Source: Roseovarius pelagicus (GTDB lineage: Bacteria > Pseudomonadota > Alphaproteobacteria > Rhodobacterales > Rhodobacteraceae). Taken from it: a DNA stretch of 64,000 nt. Below are positions 1 to 8,308 of the stretch, piece by piece (the first letter of the stretch is position 1; each line of letters begins with the position of its first letter). The notes under the pieces were generated by a model. That model had not been told where the DNA came from and made no database searches. It saw only the letters and a program-made list of their open reading frames with translations. Made by a program: the position numbers and the translations under genes. The stretch is from positions 1,364,001 through 1,428,000 of the forward strand of contig NZ_CP106738.1 of NCBI RefSeq assembly GCF_025639885.1, written 5' to 3'.

Positions 1-45
1 GCCACGCCACCGGCTTCCCCTGCCACTGACAGAGATCCGCATTCT
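1..45 (-). promoter_or_regulatory. Possible edge-truncated cobalamin riboswitch (minus strand)
   Basis: Read on the minus strand, positions 28-1 contain GGGGAAGCCGGTGG, which resembles the conserved GGGAAnnnGGTG core of B12 riboswitches. It would serve a gene to the left of the window, divergent from cbtA. The rest of the fold and the B12 box lie outside the window, so this cannot be confirmed. The cobalt/cobalamin gene neighbourhood makes it plausible. Confidence 0.3.
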
Positions 46-93
46 ATCTGACGACAGATCGAATGCTGTGTGCAGATAACGTCTGAAATCCGT

Positions 94-109
94 GCAGCAA
101 TTTTGCTGC
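94..109. repeat. Inverted repeat in the cbtA leader
   Basis: GCAGCAA and TTGCTGC are perfect 7-base arms separated by TT, ending 40 bases before the cbtA start. It could be a repressor operator or a small RNA hairpin. No factor can be assigned from the sequence. Confidence 0.45.
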
Positions 110-149
110 CGATCAGCCGTTACTGCCAGCTAATGGGACTATTGAAACT

Positions 150-830
150 ATGTTTTCCAAGATTGTAACCAGCGCATTGTTCGCTGGTTTCTGTGCTGGG
201 CTGATTGCCGCCCTCGTGCAGATTGTATTCGTGCAGCCTGTGCTGCTACATGCCGAACTCTACGAGGGCGGCGATCTGGTGCATTTTGGTGCTGATGCCG
301 TCAGCGCGCATCCAGACCTTGGTGGTTTTGACGTCATGCGCAACGGGCTGTCTGTGTTGTTCATGGCGCTGACCTATGTGGGCTATGCGTTCATTCTGGT
401 CGCCGTGATGAGCCTTGCGGCAGAGCGTGGCGCAGTGATCAACACGCGCACTGGTCTGATCTGGGGTATCGCGGGCTTTGTCACATGGCATTTTGCGCCG
501 GCCTTCTCATTGCCCCCCGAAGTGCCGGGCGTGGCCGCAGCGGATGTGTTCGTTCGTCAAATCTGGTGGTGGGGCACAGTGGCGGCAACCGGCGTTGCGC
601 TGGCGCTCATTGCATTCGGACGTTCCGCCCTTGCGTGGGGCGCTGCGATCGCGCTGCTTGTCGCACCGCATCTGATCGGCGCACCGCATCCCGACAGCTT
701 TACCGGGCCGGTTCCTCCCGAGATCGCCGCACTCTTTGCGTCACGCGCGCTTGGCTTCGGCTTTGCCACATGGGTGGCGCTGGGGGGCCTCTGCGGGTAC
801 TTCTGGCAGCGCGAGAACGCGAACGCCTGA
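150..830 (+). CDS. cbtA: CbtA-family cobalt transporter subunit
   Basis: The 226-residue integral membrane protein resembles the CbtA family of predicted cobalt transporters, which are often controlled by B12 riboswitches. Hydrophobic segments fall near residues 7-30, 70-95, 102-120, 135-160 and 195-220, giving about five membrane spans. The first span is followed by a short His/Glu-containing loop (HAELYEGG) that is typical of the family. The usual small partner CbtB, with its C-terminal His cluster, is not seen in the 149 bases upstream, so either it lies elsewhere or this copy works alone. The gene heads a series of metal-handling and cobalamin genes, which supports cobalt import. Substrate is inferred from family and context. 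Confidence 0.8.
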   Translation: MFSKIVTSALFAGFCAGLIAALVQIVFVQPVLLHAELYEGGDLVHFGADAVSAHPDLGGFDVMRNGLSVLFMALTYVGYAFILVAVMSLAAERGAVINTRTGLIWGIAGFVTWHFAPAFSLPPEVPGVAAADVFVRQIWWWGTVAATGVALALIAFGRSALAWGAAIALLVAPHLIGAPHPDSFTGPVPPEIAALFASRALGFGFATWVALGGLCGYFWQRENANA

Positions 831-839
831 GCAATTAGT

Positions 840-864
840 GTCCCGGCGGCCAGGCTGCCGGGAC
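840..864. repeat. Inverted repeat between cbtA and the His-rich gene
   Basis: GTCCCGGC (840-847) and GCCGGGAC (857-864) form a perfect 8-bp stem with a 9-base loop directly after cbtA. No U-tract follows, so it is more likely an intercistronic RNA stabiliser or attenuator than a strong terminator. Confidence 0.45.
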
Positions 865-886
865 ATGAACTTTGAGGGAGGCAGCC

Positions 887-1402
887 ATGCCCAAGACCTT
901 CATGTTTCTGATCATCGGCCTCTTTTTCGGTGCCGGGTTCGGGTTTCTTCTGGCCGCCACGTCGGGTGCGGAGCTGACAGGGCACGCGCATGGCACGGAC
1001 GCCGCGCATGACCATAACGCCCATGACCACGGCGACGGGACGGGCGACATGGATGCTGACCACGCGATGCATGGCCAGTTGGTCGAGGCCGAAGCGCCGG
1101 TGCCCGACCTGATGCTACATGTGCTGCCCGACGGTCCGCAAAGCCGCAATCTGCATATCATGGTCAGCAACTTCGTCTTTGCGCCGCAAAACGTGAATGG
1201 CGGCCATGTGCCGGGTCAGGGACACGCCCATGTCTATGTGGACGGTGTAAAACAACCACGCGCCTATAGCCCCTACGTCCACCTACAGGCATTGCCCAAG
1301 GGCACACATGAGATTCGCGTCACGCTGAATGCCAACAATCACGGGCAGCTTGCGGTAGATGGCGTAGCTTTGACTGCCGAAACCACGATCACCATCGAAT
1401 GA
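887..1402 (+). CDS. His-rich membrane-anchored periplasmic protein of the cobalt cluster
   Basis: The start at 887 is chosen because a strong GAGGGAGG ribosome site lies just upstream; the frame stays open to 872. The 171-residue protein has one N-terminal hydrophobic segment (about residues 4-22), then a His/Asp-rich linker (about 30-60, with repeated HDH and DAAHDHNAHDHGDG patterns), then a roughly 100-residue C-terminal domain that looks all-beta and contains more histidines (GGHVPGQGHAHVYVDG). This suggests a periplasm-facing metal-binding protein anchored in the inner membrane. It lies directly after cbtA, so cobalt buffering or delivery to CbtA is a reasonable inference. I do not recognise a named family. 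Confidence 0.7.
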   Translation: MPKTFMFLIIGLFFGAGFGFLLAATSGAELTGHAHGTDAAHDHNAHDHGDGTGDMDADHAMHGQLVEAEAPVPDLMLHVLPDGPQSRNLHIMVSNFVFAPQNVNGGHVPGQGHAHVYVDGVKQPRAYSPYVHLQALPKGTHEIRVTLNANNHGQLAVDGVALTAETTITIE

Positions 1403-1406
1403 CCGT

Positions 1407-1736
1407 TCAGGCAGGCACCCGGCCGATCAGGCAATGGCGCAACCGCCCTGCCCCGCGCGCATCCTCGATCCAGCCATCGGCGCTGGTGGCGTACATGCGA
1501 GCAAAGGCGACGAGATCGGCCAGATCAGTAGCAGGCGCGACATCACCAAACAGATATGTCGCCTTGGCCGGAGCTTTGAACGCAACGCTAAGCGGGCGGG
1601 CGCAATTCGACATGCACTCCCAATCGCGCACGTCATATACCAACTCTGCCGTCGCCAATGCACGGCGCACGGCCCCTGCAAACCCCTTGCCATCCGCTCC
1701 GTCGCACGTAGAACAGATCACGATCTGGTGCGTCAT
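1407..1736 (-). CDS. DUF1636 family [2Fe-2S] thioredoxin-fold-like protein
   Basis: This 109-residue protein starts at 1736 (MTHQIVIC). It carries two cysteine pairs, C8-x2-C11 and the later ECMSNC (C-x3-C), the arrangement of thioredoxin-like [2Fe-2S] ferredoxins and of the DUF1636 family often found beside cobalamin genes. The C-terminal half ends in a conserved RHCLIGRVPA-like tail. It is convergent with the His-rich gene (4 bases between stops) and divergent from cobW (72 bases). A redox or metal-sensing role in cobalt metabolism is inferred from neighbourhood only. The same frame stays open much farther upstream, antisense to cobW, which I treat as spurious. Confidence 0.75.
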   Translation of the reverse strand: MTHQIVICSTCDGADGKGFAGAVRRALATAELVYDVRDWECMSNCARPLSVAFKAPAKATYLFGDVAPATDLADLVAFARMYATSADGWIEDARGAGRLRHCLIGRVPA

Positions 1737-1808
1737 TGCCGCCTCTCCTTTGGGGTATGGCCTAGGCGATCCCCAAAACCCACGCAAGCCCCTCTGAGGA
1801 GCCACCCC

Positions 1809-2888
1809 ATGCAAGCCAAAATTCCCGCCACAGTCGTCACCGGTTTTCTTGGTGCGGGCAAAACCACGCTGATCCGACACATGCTGGAAAATGCCAAGGG
1901 CCGCCGCATCGCGCTCATTATCAACGAGTTTGGCGATCTCGGCGTTGATGGGGATATCCTGAAAGGCTGCGGCGACGAAACTTGCAGCGAGGATGATGTG
2001 ATGGAGTTGAGCAACGGCTGCATCTGCTGCACCGTGGCGGATGATTTTATCCCAACGATGCAAAAGCTGCTGGACCGAGAGAACGCCCCTGATCATATCG
2101 TGATCGAGACGTCGGGGCTGGCGCTGCCGCAGCCGTTGGTGCGCGCCTTTAACTGGCCCGAGATTTCGACCCGCGTGACGGTCGATGGCGTCGTCACCGT
2201 GGTCGACGGCAAGGCGGTGAGCGAAGGTCGCTTTGCCCATAACGTCGCCGCCGTCGACGCACAGCGCAAGCTGGACGAGAACCTGGACCATGAAACGCCC
2301 CTGTCAGAGCTGTTCGAGGATCAGATCGCCTGTGCCGACATGATCGTGGTCAACAAATCCGACCTGCTGGGCGCGGATGAGGCTGATGCGCTGGTTGCGC
2401 GGCTTAAGGGCGAAAGCCGCAAGGGCGTGCAGGTGGTCAAATCCACGATGGGCGCGTTGCCCGTCGATGTGCTGCTGGGGCAGGGAATCGGCGCCGAGGG
2501 TGATCTGGACGCGCGCCACGAGGTACACCACCATCACCACCATGACGACGACGATCATCACGACGATGAGGATCATCATCACGACCACGAACACACACAT
2601 GGCCATGATGAATTCGAAAGCTTTGTCGTCACCCGCCCCGAGATCTCCGACCCGGCTGCCTTTGCCGCGCAAGTCGCGGATGTGATCCGCGCCCATGACA
2701 TTTTGCGTCTCAAGGGATTTGCCGCCGTAGAAGGCAAACCGATGCGCCTGACCCTGCAAGCGGTCGGCCCGCGCGTCGATACCTATTTCGACCAACCGTT
2801 CGGCACGGCACCGCGCCAGACCCGGCTGGTGGTGATCGGTCAGTCGGGGCTGGATCGCGCCGCGATTGAAACCGCATTGTGCGCCTGA
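1809..2888 (+). CDS. cobW: CobW, G3E-family GTPase metallochaperone
   Basis: The 359-residue GTPase belongs to the COG0523/G3E family. Walker A is G12-FLGAGK-T20, the metal-site motif C71-x-C73-C74 lies in NGCICC, and the base-recognition motif is NKSD. A His/Asp stretch of about 28 residues around 239-267 is characteristic of cobalamin-linked CobW and of Ni/Co chaperones. The start at 1809 follows GAGGAG and is the only start that puts the P-loop near the N-terminus. Its position just ahead of cobN fits the family role of supplying Co2+ to the CobNST chelatase using GTP. Confidence 0.95.
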   Translation: MQAKIPATVVTGFLGAGKTTLIRHMLENAKGRRIALIINEFGDLGVDGDILKGCGDETCSEDDVMELSNGCICCTVADDFIPTMQKLLDRENAPDHIVIETSGLALPQPLVRAFNWPEISTRVTVDGVVTVVDGKAVSEGRFAHNVAAVDAQRKLDENLDHETPLSELFEDQIACADMIVVNKSDLLGADEADALVARLKGESRKGVQVVKSTMGALPVDVLLGQGIGAEGDLDARHEVHHHHHHDDDDHHDDEDHHHDHEHTHGHDEFESFVVTRPEISDPAAFAAQVADVIRAHDILRLKGFAAVEGKPMRLTLQAVGPRVDTYFDQPFGTAPRQTRLVVIGQSGLDRAAIETALCA

Positions 2889-2892
2889 TCCG

Positions 2893-3345
2893 ATGCTGAT
2901 CGTCGAACCTGCCCACCCGCTGGACGATGGCCCCCGTGCCCTGCTGGAGCAGAGCCATGACCTGATGACCACGTTGTTTGAGCCTGAGGAAAACTATTTC
3001 CTCGGGTTTGATGCGCTCTGTGCGCCCGAGGTTCACTTTATCGTCGCGCGCGAGGGCGATGCAGTGCTCGGCACCGCCGCCGTGGTGGACAAAGGCGACT
3101 ACGGCGAGGTGAAATCCATGTTCACCAGCCCCGCCGCGCGCGGCAAGGGGGTCGGCGCGGCGCTGATGCGCGCGATTGAAGATCACGCCCGCACGGCGAA
3201 GCTGTCGGCGCTGAAACTGGAGACAGCGCGCGAACTGCCCGCCGCCATCCGCCTGTATGAGCGTCATGGCTTTACCGAATGTGACCGTTTTGGCGACTAT
3301 ATCCCCAACAGCACATCCTATTTCATGCAAAAGCAGATCGACTGA
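2893..3345 (+). CDS. GNAT family N-acetyltransferase
   Basis: This 150-residue protein has the acetyl-CoA-binding signature in the GNAT central region (AARGKGVGAALM, about residues 94-105) and the family C-terminal LYERHGFTECDRFGDY pattern. It resembles YsnE/PhnO-like small-molecule acetyltransferases, but the substrate is unknown. It starts 5 bases after cobW and its stop overlaps the cobN start by one base (TGATG), so it is translated as part of the cobW-cobN operon. The tight coupling is notable because acetyltransferases are not a known step of cobalt insertion. Confidence 0.88.
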   Translation: MLIVEPAHPLDDGPRALLEQSHDLMTTLFEPEENYFLGFDALCAPEVHFIVAREGDAVLGTAAVVDKGDYGEVKSMFTSPAARGKGVGAALMRAIEDHARTAKLSALKLETARELPAAIRLYERHGFTECDRFGDYIPNSTSYFMQKQID

Positions 3346-6300
3346 TGCACTTGCTCGCTGCCACGCCCGGTGCCATCGACGACGGCAAAGAGCCCGTTGA
3401 TCTGGGTCAGACACCTGCCGATCTGGTGGTGATCTCAGCCGCCGATACCGAGTTGGCCGCCCTCAGCACCGCCCGCGCAGAGATGGACGCGGCTCCGGGT
3501 TTGCGGTTGGCCAACCTCGCATATCTGCAACATCCCATGTCCGTCGATTTGCACATCGACGATTGCGCCGCCAAATCCCGTCTGGTGATTGCCCGCGTGT
3601 TGGGCGGCACCGGCTATTGGCGCTATGGCACAGAACAATACGCGGCCCGCCTGCGCGAGGCCGGTGTGCCGCTGGCTCTGCTGCCCGGCGATGACAAGCC
3701 CGACGGCGAGCTGCGCAATCTGTCAACGGTCTCGGATACGGATTATGATGCACTCTGGTCCTATCTGGTCGAGGGCGGACCAGAAAATTCGCAGAATTTT
3801 CTGAGCTACGCTCGCATGATGCTGGAGGGCGGCGAAGCCCCCGCCGCACCCGCACCACTGCTGCGCGCCGGTGTCTACTGGCCCGGTGCGGGCCTGTCGG
3901 ATCTGGCTGCGGCCCAGGCGGCTTGGACGGACGGCGCGCCAGTCGTTCCGCTGGTTTTCTACCGCGCACTGGTACAGGGCGCGGGGCTGAACCCGATCAA
4001 CCGGCTGGTCAAGTCGCTCTTGCGCGAAGGGCTGAACCCGCTGCCCATCTTCGTGGCGTCGCTGAAGGACCCAGTATCCGTCGCCACGCTGGATCATCTC
4101 TTTGCCGCCGTATCACCCGCCGTGATCCTCAACTGTACCGCTTTTGCTGTCGGGTCACCGCATGATGGCGACGACAGCCCGCAAAATCCGCTGACGATGC
4201 CCACCGCCAACGCCGCACCGGTGTTTCAGGTCGTATTGTCCGGCTCTTCCGAAGAAGCATGGGAAACCGGCCTGACCGGGCTATCGGCGCGCGATATCGC
4301 GATGAACGTGGCTCTGCCCGAGGTCGATGGCCGCATCCTGAGCCGCGCGGTCAGCTTCAAGGGTGAGGCATTCTATGACGAAGCCACCGAATGTCCGATC
4401 GCCACCTACCGCGCGCAGGGCGACCGCGTGGCCTTTGTCGCCGCGCTTACTGCCAACTGGGCACGCCTGCGCACCACCCCGGAGGCCGAACGCAAAGTGG
4501 CGCTGGTCCTTGCGAACTATCCCAACAAAGACGGACGTCTGGCCAACGGGGTCGGGCTGGATACGCCGGCCGCGACGGTCCACACGCTGGATCTGCTGCA
4601 TCAAGCCGGCTACCGGATCGAAAATGCGCCGACGGACAGCGACAGTCTGATGCAGGCCGTTATGTCAGGCCCAACCAACTGGTTGACCGACCGGCGTGAA
4701 AAGGCAGGCGGCGAAACCCTGCCGCTCGACGTTTATCACGCCCATTTCGATGCTCTGCCATGGGCACTCAAGGAACAGATCGCTGACAGATGGGGGGCAC
4801 CCGAAGACGACCCCTTTTACGATACCACCCCCTTGGCCAAAGACGCCGAGGCAGGGTTCAAATTGTCGATCCTGCGCTACGGCAATGCCGTCGTCGGCAT
4901 TCAACCCGCGCGCGGGTACAATATTGACCCCACCGACACCTATCATTCGCCCGACCTTGTGCCGCCGCATCACTATCTGGCGTTCTATTTCTGGCTACGG
5001 CACCACTATGGCGCGCAGGCCATCGTGCACATGGGCAAACACGGCAACCTCGAATGGCTACCCGGCAAGGCGCTGGCGCTGAGCGCCGAATGCTGGCCCG
5101 AGGCCGTGCTGGGGCCAATGCCGCATATCTATCCCTTTATCGTCAACGATCCCGGCGAAGGCACGCAGGCCAAGCGGCGCGCGCAGGCCGTGATCATCGA
5201 TCACCTGACTCCGCCCCTGACCCGCGCCGAAACCTATGGCCCCCTGCGCGATCTCGAGGCGTTGGTGGATGAGTATTACGAGGCTGCTGGCGTGGACCCG
5301 CGCCGTATCGCCCATCTGCGGCGCGAGATCCTGTCGCTGAGTGCCGCCACTGGGCTGGACAAGGATGTGGGCTTTAGCGGCGCTGACGAAGATGGCGATC
5401 TGGCAAAGCTCGACGCCTATCTGTGCGAATTGAAAGAAGCGCAGATCAGGGACGGGCTGCATATCTTTGGGCAATCGCCGAGCGGTCAACAGGAAATCGA
5501 CCTTGCCATCGCGCTGGCCCGCGTGCCGCGCGAGCAGGGCAAGGGAAGAGATGCATCACTGATCCGGGCGCTGGCGACCGATGCCGGGCTGTCGATTGAC
5601 CCGCTGGATTGCGACATGGCCGCCCCTGCGACCGAGCGACCAGAGATGCTGCAAGCGCTTTCATCCGATCCGTGGCGCAGCAACGGCGACACGGTGGAAC
5701 GACTGGAGTTGTTAGCGCAAAGCCTGTTGCGGGACGGCGGGCGGGGCGATGCGGGCCGTGGCCCGCACGCGGCCGCCGTCCTACACGAGATCGAGACGCG
5801 TATCCGTCCGACCCTCGCGGCCTGCGGCCCCGACGAAGGGACGGGCCTTCTCACCGCCCTCTCCGGGCAGTTCGTCGCCCCGGCGCCATCCGGCGCACCC
5901 ACGCGGGGACGGCTCGACACCCTTCCCACCGGGCGCAACTTTTACTCGGTCGACAGCCGCGCTGTGCCCACACCAACCGCATGGGCGTTGGGCTGGAAAT
6001 CGGCAAACCTGCTGATTGAAAAACACCTGCAAACCCACGGTGACTGGCCACGCAGCATGTTGATCACCGCATGGGGCACCGCCAACATGCGCACCGGCGG
6101 CGATGATATTGCACAGGCGTTGGCCCTGATGGGGGTAAAACCCACATGGGACGCCGCCAACCGCCGCGTAACCGGATTCGAGGTCCTGCCTCAGGGCGTG
6201 TTGGGGCGCCCGCGCGTCGATGTCACCCTGCGCATTTCCGGGTTTTTCCGCGACGCTTTTCCACAGTTGATCGCATTGGTCGACAGCGCCGCACGGGCAG

Positions 6301-7076
6301 TGCAGGCGCTGGACGAATCCGAGGATTTGAACCCGGCCGCCGCCCGCGCGGGCCGGGGCGAAGCGCAGACCCGCGTCTACGGCTCGAAGCCGGGCGCGTA
6401 TGGTGCTGGTCTTCAGGCGATGATCGACGAACGGCTCTGGGCGGATAAATCCGATCTGGCCGATGCCTATCTGACGTGGGGCAGCTACGCCTACGGCGCC
6501 GGCAGCGACGGTACCGCAGACCGCAAAGGTTTCGAGGCCCGGCTCAGCCAGACTGAGGCCATCGTGCAAAATCAAGACAACCGCGAGCATGATATTCTGG
6601 ACAGCGACGATTATTATCAATTCGAGGGCGGCGCGGCAGCAGCAGTCAGCACGCTTCAGGGCCGCGACAGACCGATCTATCACAACGACCATTCCCGCCC
6701 CGAGCGCCCGCTGATCCGCACGCTGGAGGACGAGATAGGCCGCGTCGTGCGCAGCCGCGTTGTAAACCCCAAATGGATCGACGGCATAAAACGCCACGGC
6801 TACAAAGGCGCGTTCGAGATCGCGGCGACGGTCGACTACCTCTTTGCCTTCGCCGCCACCACGGGCGCGGTCAAGGGACACCATTTCGATCTGGTCGAAG
6901 CGGCGTTTCTAGAGGACGACGACACGCGCGACTTTATCGACGAACATAACGCCCCCGCCCTGCGCGAGATCGCGGAACGCCTGCAAGAAGCGATCGACCG
7001 TGGCCTCTGGTCACCGCGCTCGAACTCCGCGCACGCGCGGATCGAGGCGGCGCGTGCGGGTGCTCCTGCGCCCTGA
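3345..7076 (+). CDS. cobN: Cobaltochelatase subunit CobN
   Basis: This 1243-residue protein is the large subunit of the aerobic, ATP-dependent cobaltochelatase CobNST, which inserts Co2+ into hydrogenobyrinic acid a,c-diamide. It is homologous to magnesium chelatase BchH/ChlH. Conserved stretches include the HMGKHGNLEWLPGKALALS region near residue 566 and VYGSKPGAYGAGLQ near residue 1013. Length is normal for CobN (about 1250). It sits in the cobW-GNAT-cobN operon; cobS and cobT are not in this window. It ends convergently with the lipoprotein gene at 7082. Confidence 0.97.
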   Translation: MHLLAATPGAIDDGKEPVDLGQTPADLVVISAADTELAALSTARAEMDAAPGLRLANLAYLQHPMSVDLHIDDCAAKSRLVIARVLGGTGYWRYGTEQYAARLREAGVPLALLPGDDKPDGELRNLSTVSDTDYDALWSYLVEGGPENSQNFLSYARMMLEGGEAPAAPAPLLRAGVYWPGAGLSDLAAAQAAWTDGAPVVPLVFYRALVQGAGLNPINRLVKSLLREGLNPLPIFVASLKDPVSVATLDHLFAAVSPAVILNCTAFAVGSPHDGDDSPQNPLTMPTANAAPVFQVVLSGSSEEAWETGLTGLSARDIAMNVALPEVDGRILSRAVSFKGEAFYDEATECPIATYRAQGDRVAFVAALTANWARLRTTPEAERKVALVLANYPNKDGRLANGVGLDTPAATVHTLDLLHQAGYRIENAPTDSDSLMQAVMSGPTNWLTDRREKAGGETLPLDVYHAHFDALPWALKEQIADRWGAPEDDPFYDTTPLAKDAEAGFKLSILRYGNAVVGIQPARGYNIDPTDTYHSPDLVPPHHYLAFYFWLRHHYGAQAIVHMGKHGNLEWLPGKALALSAECWPEAVLGPMPHIYPFIVNDPGEGTQAKRRAQAVIIDHLTPPLTRAETYGPLRDLEALVDEYYEAAGVDPRRIAHLRREILSLSAATGLDKDVGFSGADEDGDLAKLDAYLCELKEAQIRDGLHIFGQSPSGQQEIDLAIALARVPREQGKGRDASLIRALATDAGLSIDPLDCDMAAPATERPEMLQALSSDPWRSNGDTVERLELLAQSLLRDGGRGDAGRGPHAAAVLHEIETRIRPTLAACGPDEGTGLLTALSGQFVAPAPSGAPTRGRLDTLPTGRNFYSVDSRAVPTPTAWALGWKSANLLIEKHLQTHGDWPRSMLITAWGTANMRTGGDDIAQALALMGVKPTWDAANRRVTGFEVLPQGVLGRPRVDVTLRISGFFRDAFPQLIALVDSAARAVQALDESEDLNPAAARAGRGEAQTRVYGSKPGAYGAGLQAMIDERLWADKSDLADAYLTWGSYAYGAGSDGTADRKGFEARLSQTEAIVQNQDNREHDILDSDDYYQFEGGAAAAVSTLQGRDRPIYHNDHSRPERPLIRTLEDEIGRVVRSRVVNPKWIDGIKRHGYKGAFEIAATVDYLFAFAATTGAVKGHHFDLVEAAFLEDDDTRDFIDEHNAPALREIAERLQEAIDRGLWSPRSNSAHARIEAARAGAPAP

Positions 7077-7081
7077 TGGTC

Positions 7082-7477
7082 TCATTGGTAAACAGGCTCG
7101 CAGATCAGATCGGCATAGTCATCGCCGAGATCAAGCAATCCACAATCCAGATAGCTCGGACGCGGGACAGGCAGCGGCCTAAGCGGCCCCCCGCAATTCA
7201 AATGCGCCGTCATCATCGCCTGATCCCCGCGCAGTTTGCGTACCTTGCACCCCGAGACAACCTCGATCGCGGCAACACCGCGCGGGGCCGTCGCGGCCAT
7301 CCGTGGTGCCCATTCGGTATTGATCCTGATCGCCTCGGCGCGTGTGCCGCGCACCCGCACATCAAATGTGCTCTGCGCAATCTTCACACGCATCGGTGTG
7401 ACACCGCGAAACTCGGGCGACGGCATGTCGCAGGCCGTCACCAACAGCGCAATGAACAAAAACAGTATTCGGACCAT
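7082..7477 (-). CDS. Putative lipoprotein
   Basis: The 131-residue protein starts with a short hydrophobic segment ending in the lipobox VTAC (Cys about residue 16), so it is probably a lipoprotein processed by signal peptidase II. The mature part is small and contains four further cysteines (in VVSGCKV, HLNCGG, LDCGL and LICEP), which may form disulfides in the periplasm. A GTG two codons upstream (7483) is an alternative start. It lies convergent to cobN and divergent from cobO. Similar short lipoproteins occur in Roseobacter genomes, but I know no function. Confidence 0.7.
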   Translation of the reverse strand: MVRILFLFIALLVTACDMPSPEFRGVTPMRVKIAQSTFDVRVRGTRAEAIRINTEWAPRMAATAPRGVAAIEVVSGCKVRKLRGDQAMMTAHLNCGGPLRPLPVPRPSYLDCGLLDLGDDYADLICEPVYQ

Positions 7478-7587
7478 CGCCACAGCATCGCCGCAACGTG
7501 GTTAACAAAGCGTTTCACTCCCCCGATCGCTTGCACCCTGCCTGCCCCACGCCCTATGCTCCACATAACGCAGAAAAGGATACTTCC

Positions 7588-8202
7588 ATGACCGAAGATG
7601 CCGACGCAGAACGCCACGCGATGAAGATGGCCAAGAAGAAAGCCGCCCGCGACAAAATCATGGCAACCAAGACCGACAAGAAAGGTCTGATCATCGTCCA
7701 TACCGGCAAGGGCAAGGGCAAATCCTCGGCTGCTTTCGGAATGATCTTCCGCTGCATCGCGCATGACATGCAATGCGCCGTGGTACAGTTCATCAAAGGC
7801 GGGATGAGCACCGGCGAACGCGATATGATCCTGTCGAAATTCCCCGATATCTGCGCCTTTCACACCATGGGCGAAGGTTTCACCTGGGAGACACAGGACA
7901 AGACCCGCGATACCGAAATGGCCCAAGCGGCTTGGGGCAAAGCCAAGGAACTGATCCGCGACCCGAGCAACACCATGGTGCTGCTGGACGAGATCAATAT
8001 CGCGCTGCGCTACGACTACATCGACATCAACGATGTGGTGACGTTCCTCGTCGAAGAAAAGCCCGAGATGACCCATGTCGTCCTGACCGGACGCAACGCC
8101 AAAGATGAGCTGATCGAAATCGCCGATCTCGTTACGGAAATGGAACTGATCAAGCACCCGTTCCGCTCCGGTATCAAGGCGCAGATCGGGGTGGAATTCT
8201 AG
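7588..8202 (+). CDS. cobO: Cob(I)yrinic acid a,c-diamide adenosyltransferase
   Basis: The 204-residue enzyme is of the CobO/CobA/BtuR type. It transfers the 5'-deoxyadenosyl group of ATP to cob(I)yrinic acid a,c-diamide or cobinamide, making the Co-C bond of adenosylcobalamin. The modified P-loop HTGKGKGKSSAAFG is at about residues 38-51, and LLDEINIALRY is the conserved acidic strand. The start at 7588 is the first ATG with a ribosome site (AAAGGA), and the Lys-rich N-terminal helix (residues 10-32) is common in alphaproteobacterial members. It follows cobN in function (cobalt insertion, then adenosylation). Confidence 0.96.
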   Translation: MTEDADAERHAMKMAKKKAARDKIMATKTDKKGLIIVHTGKGKGKSSAAFGMIFRCIAHDMQCAVVQFIKGGMSTGERDMILSKFPDICAFHTMGEGFTWETQDKTRDTEMAQAAWGKAKELIRDPSNTMVLLDEINIALRYDYIDINDVVTFLVEEKPEMTHVVLTGRNAKDELIEIADLVTEMELIKHPFRSGIKAQIGVEF

Positions 8203-8215
8203 ATCATGATCACCG

Positions 8216-8290
8216 CTTCTTCTTGCCGGAAATATCCCGGGGGAAACGTCGGATTTTCCACGAAAATTCGACGTCGGGGGCAGAGCCCCC
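8216..8290. repeat. Rhodobacteraceae-type hairpin repeat, copy 1
   Basis: Positions 8216-8243 share 25 of 28 bases with the reverse complement of 16600-16627; the common core is GGAAATATCCCGGGGG. It is followed by a 13-bp stem with one wobble (8246-8258 with 8262-8274, loop CAC) and a GGGGGC/GCCCCC hairpin (8276-8290). It lies between cobO and the Lin0512 pair. It may end or attenuate transcription, but no long U-tract follows. Confidence 0.7.
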
Positions 8291-8308
8291 TGAACAAGGA
8301 TTGGAACT

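Noticed and set aside
1..149. cbtB upstream of cbtA
   Set aside because: No small frame with the C-terminal His motif is seen in this interval.
1407..2291. Long minus-strand frame reading through cobW into DUF1636
   Set aside because: CobW on the plus strand is strongly supported by motifs; only the part from 1736 to 1407 matches a family.
5781..6884. Minus-strand 367-residue frame inside cobN
   Set aside because: It is wholly antisense to conserved CobN sequence and contains no family motif.
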